Shown in pieces: positions 17,349 through 25,820 of a stretch of 64,000 bases of DNA; positions within the stretch are counted from its first letter, which is position 1; every line of letters starts with the position of its first letter. Source of the stretch: Treponema_I sp045599005 (GTDB lineage Bacteria > Spirochaetota > Spirochaetia > Treponematales > Treponemataceae). The notes below the pieces were generated by a model that was not told where the DNA came from, did not search any database, and saw only the letters and a list, made by a program, of their open reading frames with translations. The stretch spans positions 1 through 64,000 of the forward strand of contig JAZRVF010000014.1 in the NCBI GenBank assembly GCA_045599005.1, given 5' to 3'. A program made the position numbers and the translations under genes.

Positions 17349-17744
17349 TTATTCCGGTATTTTTGCCAGGTCTATGCGGGCTAATTTTTTATAGGCAGCA
17401 TTAAGTGTTCTTGCAGCTTCCTCATCTTCATAGAATGAAAGCACATCAAGAAGAATCGGTTTTGCCTCATCATATTTTCCATCTTTTACATACAGATGTG
17501 CAATTTCATATTTTGCCATGATGTATGAATCGTCCTTATTCCCAAAGCGGTCAACCACAGTCTTATAATAAAACAGAGCAGCTTCTATATTCCCTTCGTC
17601 ATAACTTGTCTGGGCAAGCTGAACCAATTCTTTCTCAGAGAGATTTTCATCAGCTTCCATAGGAACTGAACTGCATCCGGCAAAAACGACAGCGGCAATT
17701 GCGGAACACAAAACAAAAGTCAGAATATGAACGGATTTTTTCAC
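17349..17744 (-). CDS. TPR-repeat lipoprotein
   Basis: The signal peptide ends in VFAGC (Cys at about residue 24), so the protein should be lipid-anchored. The remaining 107 residues hold about two to three tetratricopeptide-like helix pairs (YDEGNIEAALFYYKTVVDRF, YDEAKPILLDVLSFYEDEE). This is a general protein-interaction scaffold; the partner is unknown. The start is GTG (17742-17744), preceded by GAGGTGG. Length is 131. Confidence 0.8.
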   Translation of the reverse strand: MKKSVHILTFVLCSAIAAVVFAGCSSVPMEADENLSEKELVQLAQTSYDEGNIEAALFYYKTVVDRFGNKDDSYIMAKYEIAHLYVKDGKYDEAKPILLDVLSFYEDEEAARTLNAAYKKLARIDLAKIPE

Positions 17745-17859
17745 TTTTCCACCTCAATTCAATTTCAAAATATTCAGGCTTAATTTAACAAAAAAATATC
17801 CGGTAGTCTATGACCTGAAAATGCCCTGTTCTTCCGGCCGGTCCAGTACTGGAAGTCAT

Positions 17860-17893
17860 AAAAAAAGGATGGCAGAACAACGTTCTGTCATCC
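17860..17893 (-). terminator. Rho-independent terminator of the sugar ABC operon
   Basis: On the minus strand GGATGACAGAAC, a three-base loop and GTTCTGCCATCC (17893-17867) form a 12-bp stem with one mismatch-type pair, followed by seven T residues (17866-17860). It lies about 90 bases past the permease stop. Confidence 0.9.
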
Positions 17894-17981
17894 AACAAGG
17901 GAGAAAAACGAAAAATCATAGCATTGACTCCGGAGTCCCAAAAGAACTCCGGAAGGTCCTGCAATAATTCCAGAAAGGTTT

Positions 17982-19190
17982 TTACTCTTTGATAGCTCCA
18001 CCTGCAACACCTTCTGCAAGTCTGTCCTGGAATGAGAAGTAAACAACCAGAATAGGAAGTGTTGCAATGATAAGGGCAGCAATCTGCCAGCCAAGCTGCA
18101 GACCCTGTCTTCCGGAGAAAGAGAAGATACCGACCGGCAGAGATTTTGTGGAATCGCTTGATGCCATAACCAGTACCAGAAGGAATTCGTTCCAGATTCC
18201 CAGTGCAGTCATGATTGCAATCGTGATGATTACAGGAACTGTCATGGGAACAATGATGCTTACGAATGAACGGAAAGGTGTGGCACCGTCAATGTAAGCT
18301 GATTCAATCAAGCTGTTGGGAAGACCTTTGATGAAGGTTGAACCCAGCATAACAGCCATAGGAAGACCGAAAGCTGTATAGATCAGGATGATACCGATAT
18401 GGGTGTTGATCAGTTTCAGGTTTGTCATCATCAGGAACAGAGGAACCAGAACCTGGTTCACGTCAAGAAGATAACCAAGACCGATCAGCGCTGCGATGAT
18501 AGCGGCTGTTTTCTTGTACTTGAACTTTGAGACACCATAACCGAGCATAAGACCCAGGAATACAACCAGGAATGTTGAAACGCCAGTGTAGATCACACTG
18601 TTGAGGAATTTTAATCCCAGTTCACCACGTTTCCATGCGGAAGTATAGTTCCACCAGATTGTCTCCCAGTTGATCTTGTTCTGCCAGCTCTTGGGAAGGT
18701 CAGAACACAGAACCTGAACGCCTTTTCCGGGTTCCAGAGTCTTAAGATCACGTCCGTCAGAGGTTTTGAATCCGGCAGGGATAGTCTCACGGTCAAAGAA
18801 GTGGATCTTGATACGTGTGTTCATACCGATGTTCGGAGCCTCAAGAATCAGGACACGTGCATTGATTCCTGCGTAATCCTTCTTTTTAAGTCCGAGACTG
18901 TCAAGGAATCCGTCAGGATAAGAAATTGAGTCTCCAGCCTGTGACTTTACGACATTGAAAGTTGCATCCTTTGCGTGAAAAAGTTCATAAGGCATGCTGT
19001 ACATGTTTCTGGTCAATTCTTCATTTGTTTTGAATGAAGAATATGCCATCCAGACAAGAGGAGCAATCGTGATGACTGTCCAAAGAATGAATACAAAGTA
19101 TGAAATCGGCTTGGCCAGATACTTTCCGAAGAAGGAAGTCTTCAGTTCGTCTTTCTGAGGTTCGTTGTTTGATTTTTCTACGTATGCCAT
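17982..19190 (-). CDS. CUT1 sugar ABC transporter permease (MalG-like) with periplasmic insertion
   Basis: This is the second permease of a carbohydrate importer. The start MAYVEKSN at 19190 is chosen because GAGGAG lies seven to eight bases upstream; it begins one base after the stop of the upstream permease. Six TM segments and the ATPase-docking EAA loop (SAYIDGATPFRSFVSIIVP) are visible. At 402 residues it is longer than the usual 270-300. The extra part, about residues 72-170, sits between TM1 and TM2 where family members have a short loop, and should face the periplasm. Confidence 0.92.
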   Translation of the reverse strand: MAYVEKSNNEPQKDELKTSFFGKYLAKPISYFVFILWTVITIAPLVWMAYSSFKTNEELTRNMYSMPYELFHAKDATFNVVKSQAGDSISYPDGFLDSLGLKKKDYAGINARVLILEAPNIGMNTRIKIHFFDRETIPAGFKTSDGRDLKTLEPGKGVQVLCSDLPKSWQNKINWETIWWNYTSAWKRGELGLKFLNSVIYTGVSTFLVVFLGLMLGYGVSKFKYKKTAAIIAALIGLGYLLDVNQVLVPLFLMMTNLKLINTHIGIILIYTAFGLPMAVMLGSTFIKGLPNSLIESAYIDGATPFRSFVSIIVPMTVPVIITIAIMTALGIWNEFLLVLVMASSDSTKSLPVGIFSFSGRQGLQLGWQIAALIIATLPILVVYFSFQDRLAEGVAGGAIKE

Positions 19191-19191
19191 C

Positions 19192-20172
19192 TCAATACTC
19201 CTCATCGGTTCCGAGTTTCTTACCGACCCAGTTACTGAACATAATAAGAATAACACTGATCAATACAATGATATTTGAAATTGCCGCACCGTAAGCATAG
19301 CGTTTCTCGTTTCCACGACCTGCCATACCGAATACCTGGTTATACATGAAGATAGGCAGAACTTCGGTATTCATACGGGGCTTTCCATCTGCTGCCAATG
19401 CAAAGATAAGCGCAAATCCCTTGAGTGAACCTGCAATTGCAAGAATACAGCTTGTAAGAATAGGTGCTGCCATAAGGGGGATTGTGATTTTGTAGAACAT
19501 CTGGAATTCAGATGCACCGTCAATCTTGGCTGCCTCAAACATACTCTCATTGATTTTCTGAAGGTTTGCCAAGAAGATGATCATATAGAAACCTGTGTAC
19601 ATCCAGATAAGAACGATTGCGATAGGAATCATTGCTTTTGAAGGATCGTACATCAGTGTGAACTGTCTTGTAGGATCGCCTGAAAGTTTCTGCATAACAG
19701 TTGCAACAGGACCGTCTACGTTAAAGAGCATGCGCCACATGATACCGATAACGATTGTTGAAAGGAAGTTAGGCAGGAATACCATTGCCTGGAACATTTT
19801 TGAACCTTTAACCTGTTTGCGGTACAAAATGAAGGCAAGTGCGAATCCGATCGGAATCTGTCCGAATACAGAAACGCAGACAACAAGCATGTTATTTTTG
19901 AATGCATACCAGAACTCAGGAGTCTGATTGTTAGCATCAATTACACCCTTATTCATTGTCATAACAGTGATGTAGTTCTTGAAACCTACAAATCCGCTTG
20001 CACGACCGATGTTAGGGTTATAATCTGTAAAACTCAGAAAAACTGAATAAATAATAGGATAAATAATGATGAACAGATAGACCAGAAGGCCAGGTGTAAC
20101 AAATCCGATAAATGTCAGAAGGTCTCTTTTATCAACCTTGCTTTTTTTGATTGTTTTAGTTTTGTCAGTCAC
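19192..20172 (-). CDS. CUT1 sugar ABC transporter permease (MalF-like)
   Basis: This is the first permease of the importer, with 326 residues and six predicted TM segments (the first near 20-42, LLTFIGFVTPGLLVYLFIII). The EAA loop is EAAKIDGASEFQMFYKITIP. The start codon is GTG (20170-20172) with GAGGC upstream. It lies between the binding-protein gene and the MalG-like gene. No ATP-binding subunit is in the operon, as in systems served by a shared MsmK/UgpC-type ATPase. Confidence 0.93.
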   Translation of the reverse strand: MTDKTKTIKKSKVDKRDLLTFIGFVTPGLLVYLFIIIYPIIYSVFLSFTDYNPNIGRASGFVGFKNYITVMTMNKGVIDANNQTPEFWYAFKNNMLVVCVSVFGQIPIGFALAFILYRKQVKGSKMFQAMVFLPNFLSTIVIGIMWRMLFNVDGPVATVMQKLSGDPTRQFTLMYDPSKAMIPIAIVLIWMYTGFYMIIFLANLQKINESMFEAAKIDGASEFQMFYKITIPLMAAPILTSCILAIAGSLKGFALIFALAADGKPRMNTEVLPIFMYNQVFGMAGRGNEKRYAYGAAISNIIVLISVILIMFSNWVGKKLGTDEEY

Positions 20173-20257
20173 AGTTTTGCCTCAACTAAATAGCAAATGC
20201 GGGGAAACTGCAGTTCACAGGTAAAACCCGCACCGCTGCATCCGTCTTTATACAACA

Positions 20258-20280
20258 AAGGGGAGTTTTTCACCCCCCTT
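20258..20280 (-). promoter_or_regulatory. Intercistronic hairpin between binding-protein and permease genes
   Basis: AAGGGG (20258-20263) pairs with CCCCTT (20275-20280) around an A/T-rich loop. Such hairpins after sugar-binding-protein genes usually stabilise the upstream message and lower permease expression. Confidence 0.55.
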
Positions 20281-20333
20281 CATCATTTGTCAGAGCTGCC
20301 CGGCATCAGTCGGACAACTCATGTTCAGTTTAA

Positions 20334-21632
20334 TTACTGAGCATCAAATGCGGCCTGTACAGAAGCTGCAACCTGTGCTGCTGTCTGTTTGCCGTTTACG
20401 ATATCCTGCATACCAGCGTTGAGCAGGTCGTTAGCTGTACCGCTCAGGTAAGAGTCGATAACGTAGCAAGAAGGATATACACCCAGGTTACCTTTTTTTG
20501 CTACCAGCGGGTCAATGTCATCAGGAAGTGTGATTGATTTCAGGATCGGTGATGAGATTGCACCATTGCGGATGCGGATGATTGTCTCTTCTTCTGAGTA
20601 GAAGAACTCGAGGAATCTTTTTGCTGCATCGAGAACTTTAGGATCAGATTCACCCTGTTTTGTGATACCATAACCAACCTGCCATGCACCAGCCATTGCA
20701 CCGTCATAGTATTTTGCGTTAGGCATTGCGGGGATAGCAATAAGTTCTGTGTTAGCTGTTCCCAGGTTGCTCTGTCCCATTGCCCACTGTCCGTCAATGT
20801 ACATCAGACATTTGCCGTTCTGGTAAGCAGAGAAACCAGCACCACTGTCGAGCAGTGTTGAGTTAGGATCGAGAACTCCGTCAGCAACCATGATTGCGAG
20901 TGAGTTAAGAGCTTCTACGAAAGCGGGATCTGTGAATTTTACTTTTCCCTGGCAAGCTTTTTCAATCCACTGTGTGTCGCCTGTGTAGCGGGGAACGATA
21001 CCAGACATTACACATGAACCCCATACCCAACCTTCAGCACCGTGTGTTGTGATACAAGAGATACCTTTTGCTGCACAAGCTGCTGCCAGTGCTTTGAGGT
21101 CATCATATGTCTTGGGAAGAACACCACCGTTGATTTCGTTCAGCAGGTCCATGTTAACAGCAACTACTGTACAGAAGTTTGATCCACCGAGAGGCAGGTA
21201 GGGTTTTACACCTGTTCCGAAGAAGTCAGGAATTGCATCCTGGTTGATAGAAGCGGGCATGTAAGGAACGTTATCAACCTGCTGGCCAGCTTCCTGCCAT
21301 GATGCTCCCCAACGTGCATCAGCACCCATGTAAGCTACATCAGGGTAATCTTTTGCAGCCATACGTGCAGATACTTTCTGGTGGTATGCTTCATCATACA
21401 GAAGCTCATAAACTACTTCAACATCAGGATTCTCTTCCATGAAGTCTTTAACGATGCGCTCGAAGTCCTGTCCTTCTGAGTTAGCATTGTTTCCGTAACC
21501 CATTACGTTAAGGGTTACTTTGCTTGCTGCAGCTGCGGTTGTTGTTGTTTCTTTTTTTCCGCCTGCAAAAACCATGCCGAGAGCCAATACTGCGAAAAGG
21601 CAAACCAGCACAACTTTCTTTGAAAGTTTCAT
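20334..21632 (-). CDS. Extracellular sugar-binding protein of a CUT1 ABC importer
   Basis: This 432-residue family-1 solute-binding protein captures a sugar or oligosaccharide for the two permeases. The start MKLSKKVVLV is preferred over an in-frame ATG 15 bases upstream because GGAGGAG lies seven bases before it. The signal peptide ends VFA-GGKKE without a Cys, so it should be soluble in the periplasm rather than a lipoprotein. A Thr/Ala-rich linker (TTTTAAAAS) precedes the mature fold. Conserved elements include YPDVAYMGAD and NGKCLMYIDGQWAMG. The nearby ROK repressor fits sugar control. The ligand is unknown. Confidence 0.93.
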   Translation of the reverse strand: MKLSKKVVLVCLFAVLALGMVFAGGKKETTTTAAAASKVTLNVMGYGNNANSEGQDFERIVKDFMEENPDVEVVYELLYDEAYHQKVSARMAAKDYPDVAYMGADARWGASWQEAGQQVDNVPYMPASINQDAIPDFFGTGVKPYLPLGGSNFCTVVAVNMDLLNEINGGVLPKTYDDLKALAAACAAKGISCITTHGAEGWVWGSCVMSGIVPRYTGDTQWIEKACQGKVKFTDPAFVEALNSLAIMVADGVLDPNSTLLDSGAGFSAYQNGKCLMYIDGQWAMGQSNLGTANTELIAIPAMPNAKYYDGAMAGAWQVGYGITKQGESDPKVLDAAKRFLEFFYSEEETIIRIRNGAISSPILKSITLPDDIDPLVAKKGNLGVYPSCYVIDSYLSGTANDLLNAGMQDIVNGKQTAAQVAASVQAAFDAQ

Positions 21633-21659
21633 AAATTTCTCCTCCATTTGGATTATATG

Positions 21660-21681
21660 TTTTAGGAGCCCTCTCCTAAAA
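21660..21681 (-). promoter_or_regulatory. Leader hairpin able to compete with the ribosome-binding site
   Basis: TTTTAGGAG (on the plus strand 21660-21668) and CTCCTAAAA (21673-21681) form a perfect 9-bp stem in the 5' leader of the binding-protein gene. The CTCCT arm is also complementary to the real GGAGGAG 15-30 bases downstream. A fold-switch is therefore possible but unproven. Confidence 0.45.
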
Positions 21682-21693
21682 ACACGGATTTAA

Positions 21694-21720
21694 GTTAGTT
21701 GATTTATCTAATCAACTAAC
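21694..21720 (-). promoter_or_regulatory. 27-bp palindrome, probable operator of the sugar operon
   Basis: GTTAGTTGATT (21694-21704) and AATCAACTAAC (21710-21720) are perfect 11-base arms around TATCT. It begins three bases after the predicted -10 box and covers the likely transcription start, the usual place for a repressor site. The adjacent ROK protein is the obvious candidate. Confidence 0.75.
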
Positions 21721-21723
21721 AGT

Positions 21724-21752
21724 AGAATAACACCACTTTTTCCATCTGTAAA
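21724..21752 (-). promoter_or_regulatory. Promoter of the sugar-binding protein operon
   Basis: On the minus strand TTTACA (21752-21747), a 17-base spacer and TATTCT (21729-21724) precede the palindrome. Confidence 0.65.
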
Positions 21753-21841
21753 GCACTTTTTTTTCTTTTTTCGTAAATTTGTGCTTTTTTTCTCTGACCG
21801 GTGGTGTCCGGCTTTTTCAGGAAGCCTTCAGCCAGAGATTC

Positions 21842-23023
21842 TCACTTGCTTTTCCCTGAAATGGTCGCAAGGGAGTCCAGTATTGACGGACCTTTTTCAG
21901 AAGCCGTGGCAAGACTGGGCAGGGAAAACAGCTGCTCAATGTACATACTGGCAGCGCCATAGGCAACGGAAAGACTGCTGAAAGAGGCCATACGGACATC
22001 GAAGTTCTTCTTGTCACCGTAAGGCCACTGGAAATTCACCCGTTCCCGGACAAGTCCTTCTATTTTGCGTGCATATTTCTGCTCGATTCCACCGATGTAA
22101 ACCACCTGAAGATTGAGCGTATTGACCAGAAAAGCGATATGACGGGCCAGCTCGTAGAAAATTGCGTTTATCTCGTCGTTATCGGTGATCATGTTTGCGA
22201 GACTGTCCTCACCGGAGAAGAACTGGCCTCTGTTGCCCTCTTCCCAAAGAAGGCTTCGGAATTCGCCAGAAGTAAACTCAGGTCCTTTGTGGATCTTGCC
22301 GTTCAGAACAAGTCCCATACCTACTGAAAGATTCTTGCGGGAACGGAGTTTCGGCTGCAGGACACGGTATTCCGCAAGCAGAAAAAGCATGTTTTTCACA
22401 AGAGGATCATCAGCAACCATAAGTTCGCCGCAGCAGCAGCACCGGGCGTCGTTCTCGATGGAGACAGGAATGTCTGTATACCGGGAAACCTTCTCAACAA
22501 AGGGGAAACATTCGTCAATCATGAGAGGAACAGAGCGAACTATGGCACCTTTCTCAGAATCCACAAGCGCAGGAAGTCCGATTCCGATACCGATCATCGA
22601 GACGCCAAGTTTAAGAGCCTCGTAGGCAATCATTCTGTATGCTTTCTGGAAAACACCCTCAATGCGGAGTTCCTCAAAAACCTGAGGCTCAATTATTTCC
22701 TGATGCTGAAAAAGGACCACGCCGTGCAGATCAAGAAGACAGCAGACAAAGCGTTCAGGGTTGATCTCTATACCGCCGACGCAGGCAAATTTTGGAGTGA
22801 TCTCAAGGAAAATGGGCTTACGGCCACCCTGTGGTCCGGTTATGCCCTGCGCAACTTCTGTGATGATGCCTATTTCTGAGAGAGAAGCTACGATTTTTGT
22901 TACTGTTGATTTATCTATACCAAGCTGATTTGCAATCTCTACACGGCTTATGCCTTTGTGCTTCCAGATCAGTCTGAGAATTCTTGAAACATTTATATCT
23001 GATAACGAGTTAATTGACTTCAT
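21842..23023 (-). CDS. ROK-family transcriptional repressor (NagC/XylR type)
   Basis: An N-terminal winged helix-turn-helix (about 10-65, ISRVEIANQLGIDKSTVTKIV) is joined to a sugar-kinase-like ROK domain. Members bind operators and release them on binding a sugar or phosphosugar. The DNA-binding part is typical. The ROK part keeps GIGIGLPALVD and SGEFRSLLW, but the usual zinc-binding CGxxGC motif is not seen. An unusual run of four Cys occurs in NDARCCCCGE. An in-frame GTG precedes the chosen ATG directly. No Shine-Dalgarno is seen. It is divergent in function from, but on the same strand as and upstream of, the binding-protein operon that it probably regulates. Confidence 0.9.
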   Translation of the reverse strand: MKSINSLSDINVSRILRLIWKHKGISRVEIANQLGIDKSTVTKIVASLSEIGIITEVAQGITGPQGGRKPIFLEITPKFACVGGIEINPERFVCCLLDLHGVVLFQHQEIIEPQVFEELRIEGVFQKAYRMIAYEALKLGVSMIGIGIGLPALVDSEKGAIVRSVPLMIDECFPFVEKVSRYTDIPVSIENDARCCCCGELMVADDPLVKNMLFLLAEYRVLQPKLRSRKNLSVGMGLVLNGKIHKGPEFTSGEFRSLLWEEGNRGQFFSGEDSLANMITDNDEINAIFYELARHIAFLVNTLNLQVVYIGGIEQKYARKIEGLVRERVNFQWPYGDKKNFDVRMASFSSLSVAYGAASMYIEQLFSLPSLATASEKGPSILDSLATISGKSK

Positions 23024-23032
23024 CACTTAACT

Positions 23033-23060
23033 ACTATAACACACTCTGTTTTTTTTGCAA
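23033..23060 (-). promoter_or_regulatory. Promoter of the ROK repressor gene
   Basis: On the minus strand TTGCAA (23060-23055), a 16-base spacer and TATAGT (23038-23033) end nine bases before the ATG. GTTAAGTGATG directly after the -10 box matches the sugar-operon half-site GTTAGTTGATT at 8 of 11 positions, hinting at autoregulation. Confidence 0.55.
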
Positions 23061-23489
23061 GAGCAAAAAATAATTTATCATTGTATCAGAGAAAAGCCTG
23101 ATGTTTTATCACATTCTGTCTCATTTTTTCCTGTTTTTCGTGACAAACATAGGGGAAATTTACGAGGGAAAATTGAAAAACTACAACAAACCTGAAAATT
23201 CAGTTTCCAGACACAGAATTCTGTTCATTTTTTCCGCAGAAGGATATAATCATTCAGAACAGCACAAGTTCACCCGCCGTCCTCGGTCTGACTCCAGCGG
23301 CGTTTTTTATATCGGAGACATCCCGCTACGAACAGTAACCGTTTACAGGTAAAAGAATACGGAAGGAAGGCAGCGGCTGACAAAAACACTCGCAGGACGG
23401 AATGATAACAGTTTCCTTGCCGCCTTGCACGTGTAGCGACGCTAGCTAGCGGTTTTTGCAGTTGCGGCCTGACTGGCAGTATTTTTTGT
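23061..23489. other. Gene-free stretch upstream of the TSCPD gene
   Basis: No convincing gene was seen. The left part is AT-rich. Near its right end is a perfect 12-bp palindrome CGCTAGCTAGCG (23440-23451) followed by GTTTTT, which could be a small terminator-like hairpin. Frames here lack ribosome-binding sites and family features. Confidence 0.4.
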
Positions 23490-23519
23490 TTGATACAGAT
23501 TCTGTCCATTGGGGATAAT
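23490..23519 (+). promoter_or_regulatory. Promoter of the TSCPD gene
   Basis: TTGATA (23490-23495), an 18-base spacer and GATAAT (23514-23519) lie 24 bases before the ATG, which has an AAGGGGG ribosome-binding site. Confidence 0.55.
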
Positions 23520-23543
23520 CCCGTTTTCTTGCAAGGGGGAAAC

Positions 23544-23795
23544 ATGACTTTCATTACACGCGGAACATGCTGCCGCAGGATTGAGATTGAGACAGAAGGC
23601 GATACAGTCAGATCTGTGGATTTTATCGGCGGTTGTGACGGAAACACCACCGGGATCTCAAAACTTGTGGCAGGCATGAAGATTCAGGACGTGATTGACA
23701 GACTGAAAGGCACAGACTGCGGCGGCAAAGGCACAAGCTGCCCTGATCAGCTGGCACGGGCTCTGGAAAAGGAACTGGCCGGCAGACAGAGCTGA
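23544..23795 (+). CDS. TSCPD domain protein
   Basis: This 83-residue protein begins MTFITRGTCCRRIEIETEGD and ends with the family signature GTSCPDQLARAL. AAGGGGG lies five bases before the ATG, which decides the start over an in-frame ATG at 23490. TSCPD domains occur alone or at the C-terminus of some ribonucleotide reductases. The stand-alone form has no firmly assigned role. Four Cys (CC near residue 9, one in GGCDGN, CGGKGTSC at the end) suggest metal binding or redox activity, which is inference. It converges on the ABC-F gene with a six-base gap. Confidence 0.85.
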   Translation: MTFITRGTCCRRIEIETEGDTVRSVDFIGGCDGNTTGISKLVAGMKIQDVIDRLKGTDCGGKGTSCPDQLARALEKELAGRQS

Positions 23796-23801
23796 CTGGA
23801 A

Positions 23802-25784
23802 TCACATAGGATCAAGTTCGGCCAGTTCTTCCCAGCGGGGATACTTCTCGTCAAGGGCCTGTGACACGGCAGAGTATTCCCGGCTGTAATCCCCAAGCTT
23901 CTCATGATCACTTTCTCCACCTGAAAGCAGAGCCTCAAGCTCTGACTTACGGTCCTCAAGTTCGAAAATATCGTTTTCCAATGACTCGAATTCTTTCTGC
24001 TCTTTGAAAGTCCTGCGCTTCTTTCTTGCCGACTGGGCACTGTCAGCTGCGGGTTTCTCCGTCTGACCGGTCTTCGCGGCTTTTTCTGAAGCAGCCTTCT
24101 CTTCCGCTGCCTTCGCTGCAAGAACTTCTTTACGGTAATCCATGTAATGGGAACATTTGCCCACATAGCCGGACACGGAACCGTCGTCCTCAAGGATGAA
24201 CATTGTGTCCGCAACTTTGTCCATAAAATAACGGTCGTGGGAAACAACCAGAATACAGCCGGCAAAAGTCTGCAGAAAGCTTTCTAGCACAGACATCGTA
24301 AAAATGTCAAAATCGTTGGTGGGCTCGTCCAGCACCAGAAAGTTGGGATTGCTCATAAGCAGCCGCACAAGATACAGTCGTTTGCGTTCACCGCCGGAAA
24401 GACTTGAGACCGGGGAATACAGGATTTTGCCTTCAAAGCCGAACTGCTCAAGCATCTGGGACGCGCTCAGAGTCTTGCCGTCATTGCGGGTCACGTGTTC
24501 CGCGACTTCTTTAAGATATTCAAGCACCGAAAGACTTGTGTCCGCAAAAAAGGGATTCTGTTCGTAATAGCCGAAAACCGTGTTTATTCCGGCTTCAACA
24601 GTTCCGCTGTCAGGCGCAAGACGGCCGGTGATGATGTTCAGAAAAGTTGATTTGCCGGATCCGTTGTTCCCGAAGACTCCGATTCTCTCACCTTTTTTGA
24701 AAGTGTAGGAAAAATCTTTCAGGACAGGACCGGGCTCAGCATTTTTTGTGACCGCACTTGCTTTAGGATAATTCTTGCTGATTTTATCAAGGACAAGGAC
24801 TTTTCCCCCAAGTCTACGGCCGGCAACCTCAAAGGAAAAAGACGCATCCTGCTGCAGTTTGTCACGGTTGATGAGGCTCCGGATGTGATCCACACGGGCA
24901 CGGGCCTTTGTTCCGCGGGCACAGGGACCACGCATCAGCCAGTCTCTTTCAGTACGGAGAACAGATTCTATTCGGCGTTCCGTATTCTGCGCAATCTCCA
25001 TCTCCGTGGCCTTGGCTTCAAGATAATCAGAGAAATTGCCTTTGTAATGATTGAATTTCCCGTGTTCAAGTTCGTAGATTGAGGAACAGACGCTGTCAAG
25101 GAAATAACGGTCGTGGGTGACCATAAGAACCGCGCGGCTGGTTGTACGGAGATAATCCTCCAGCCAGCTGATTGTGGTCATGTCCAGATGATTTGTCGGC
25201 TCATCAAGAAGAATCAGTTTTGAATCCTCCACAAGAACCTGGGCAAGAGCCACTTTTTTTACCATACCACCGGAAAGTTCGCCCATCCTGCGGTCCATTC
25301 CGCCCTTTCCGCCCTCACCAGACATAGAGATTCCCAGCACTGTCAGAATGGATTTGATCTCTGCCTCGTAATTCCACAGATTTTTTTCATTCATCTGCTC
25401 AGAGACTCTCTCGAACTGTTTTTCAAGTCCCGGATTGGGATTCGGGGTCAAAGCGATTTTTTCACAGACCTCTTCGTATTCGCGGATTACGGCAAGTTTT
25501 GCGCTCTGTCCCTGACGGGCAAATATATGGTCGCGGATTGTGTGCTCCGGGTTAAAAACCGGATTCTGCGGCAAAAAGGACACACCGGCCTGGCTGTTGA
25601 AAACTGCAGTTCCGCCGTCACTTTGAAGCACTCCTGCAATACAGTTGAGCAGAGTGGACTTTCCGGTACCGTTCTTACCGATCAGTGCGGCTTTCTCACC
25701 TTCGTTGAGACCGAAGGTAACATCAGAAAAGAGCGGTTTCTCACGCCCCATTTTTGAAAGATTTTTGACAGACAGCAGGTTCAT
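23802..25784 (-). CDS. ABC-F family ATPase, copy 2
   Basis: This 660-residue protein has two ABC cassettes and no TM. Walker A motifs are GKNGTGKST (36-44) and, in the second half, GNNGSGKST. The signatures are LSGGMVKKVALAQ and LSGGERKRLYLVR, with LLLDEPTNHLDM and LVLDEPTNDFD after them. A basic linker and a C-terminal coiled coil are present, as in Uup/YfmR-like ribosome-associated proteins. The start at 25784 aligns the first cassette with the family. TATACT sits seven bases before it and no Shine-Dalgarno is present, so the message may be leaderless. A longer in-frame extension up to 25916 would lie inside the aat gene and is unlikely. Confidence 0.9.
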   Translation of the reverse strand: MNLLSVKNLSKMGREKPLFSDVTFGLNEGEKAALIGKNGTGKSTLLNCIAGVLQSDGGTAVFNSQAGVSFLPQNPVFNPEHTIRDHIFARQGQSAKLAVIREYEEVCEKIALTPNPNPGLEKQFERVSEQMNEKNLWNYEAEIKSILTVLGISMSGEGGKGGMDRRMGELSGGMVKKVALAQVLVEDSKLILLDEPTNHLDMTTISWLEDYLRTTSRAVLMVTHDRYFLDSVCSSIYELEHGKFNHYKGNFSDYLEAKATEMEIAQNTERRIESVLRTERDWLMRGPCARGTKARARVDHIRSLINRDKLQQDASFSFEVAGRRLGGKVLVLDKISKNYPKASAVTKNAEPGPVLKDFSYTFKKGERIGVFGNNGSGKSTFLNIITGRLAPDSGTVEAGINTVFGYYEQNPFFADTSLSVLEYLKEVAEHVTRNDGKTLSASQMLEQFGFEGKILYSPVSSLSGGERKRLYLVRLLMSNPNFLVLDEPTNDFDIFTMSVLESFLQTFAGCILVVSHDRYFMDKVADTMFILEDDGSVSGYVGKCSHYMDYRKEVLAAKAAEEKAASEKAAKTGQTEKPAADSAQSARKKRRTFKEQKEFESLENDIFELEDRKSELEALLSGGESDHEKLGDYSREYSAVSQALDEKYPRWEELAELDPM

Positions 25785-25791
25785 GGGAACA

Positions 25792-25820
25792 AGTATAATG
25801 AAATCAGACTCTGGGAGCAA
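25792..25820 (-). promoter_or_regulatory. Promoter of ABC-F copy 2 inside the end of aat
   Basis: On the minus strand TTGCTC (25820-25815), a 17-base spacer and TATACT (25797-25792) end seven bases before the ATG at 25784. Confidence 0.55.

Noticed and set aside
23101..23352. 83-codon plus-strand frame
   Set aside because: No ribosome-binding site, biased low-GC composition and no recognisable domain.
23440..23457. CGCTAGCTAGCG palindrome followed by GTTTTT as a terminator
   Set aside because: The stem would be only four base pairs if looped, too weak for a firm call.
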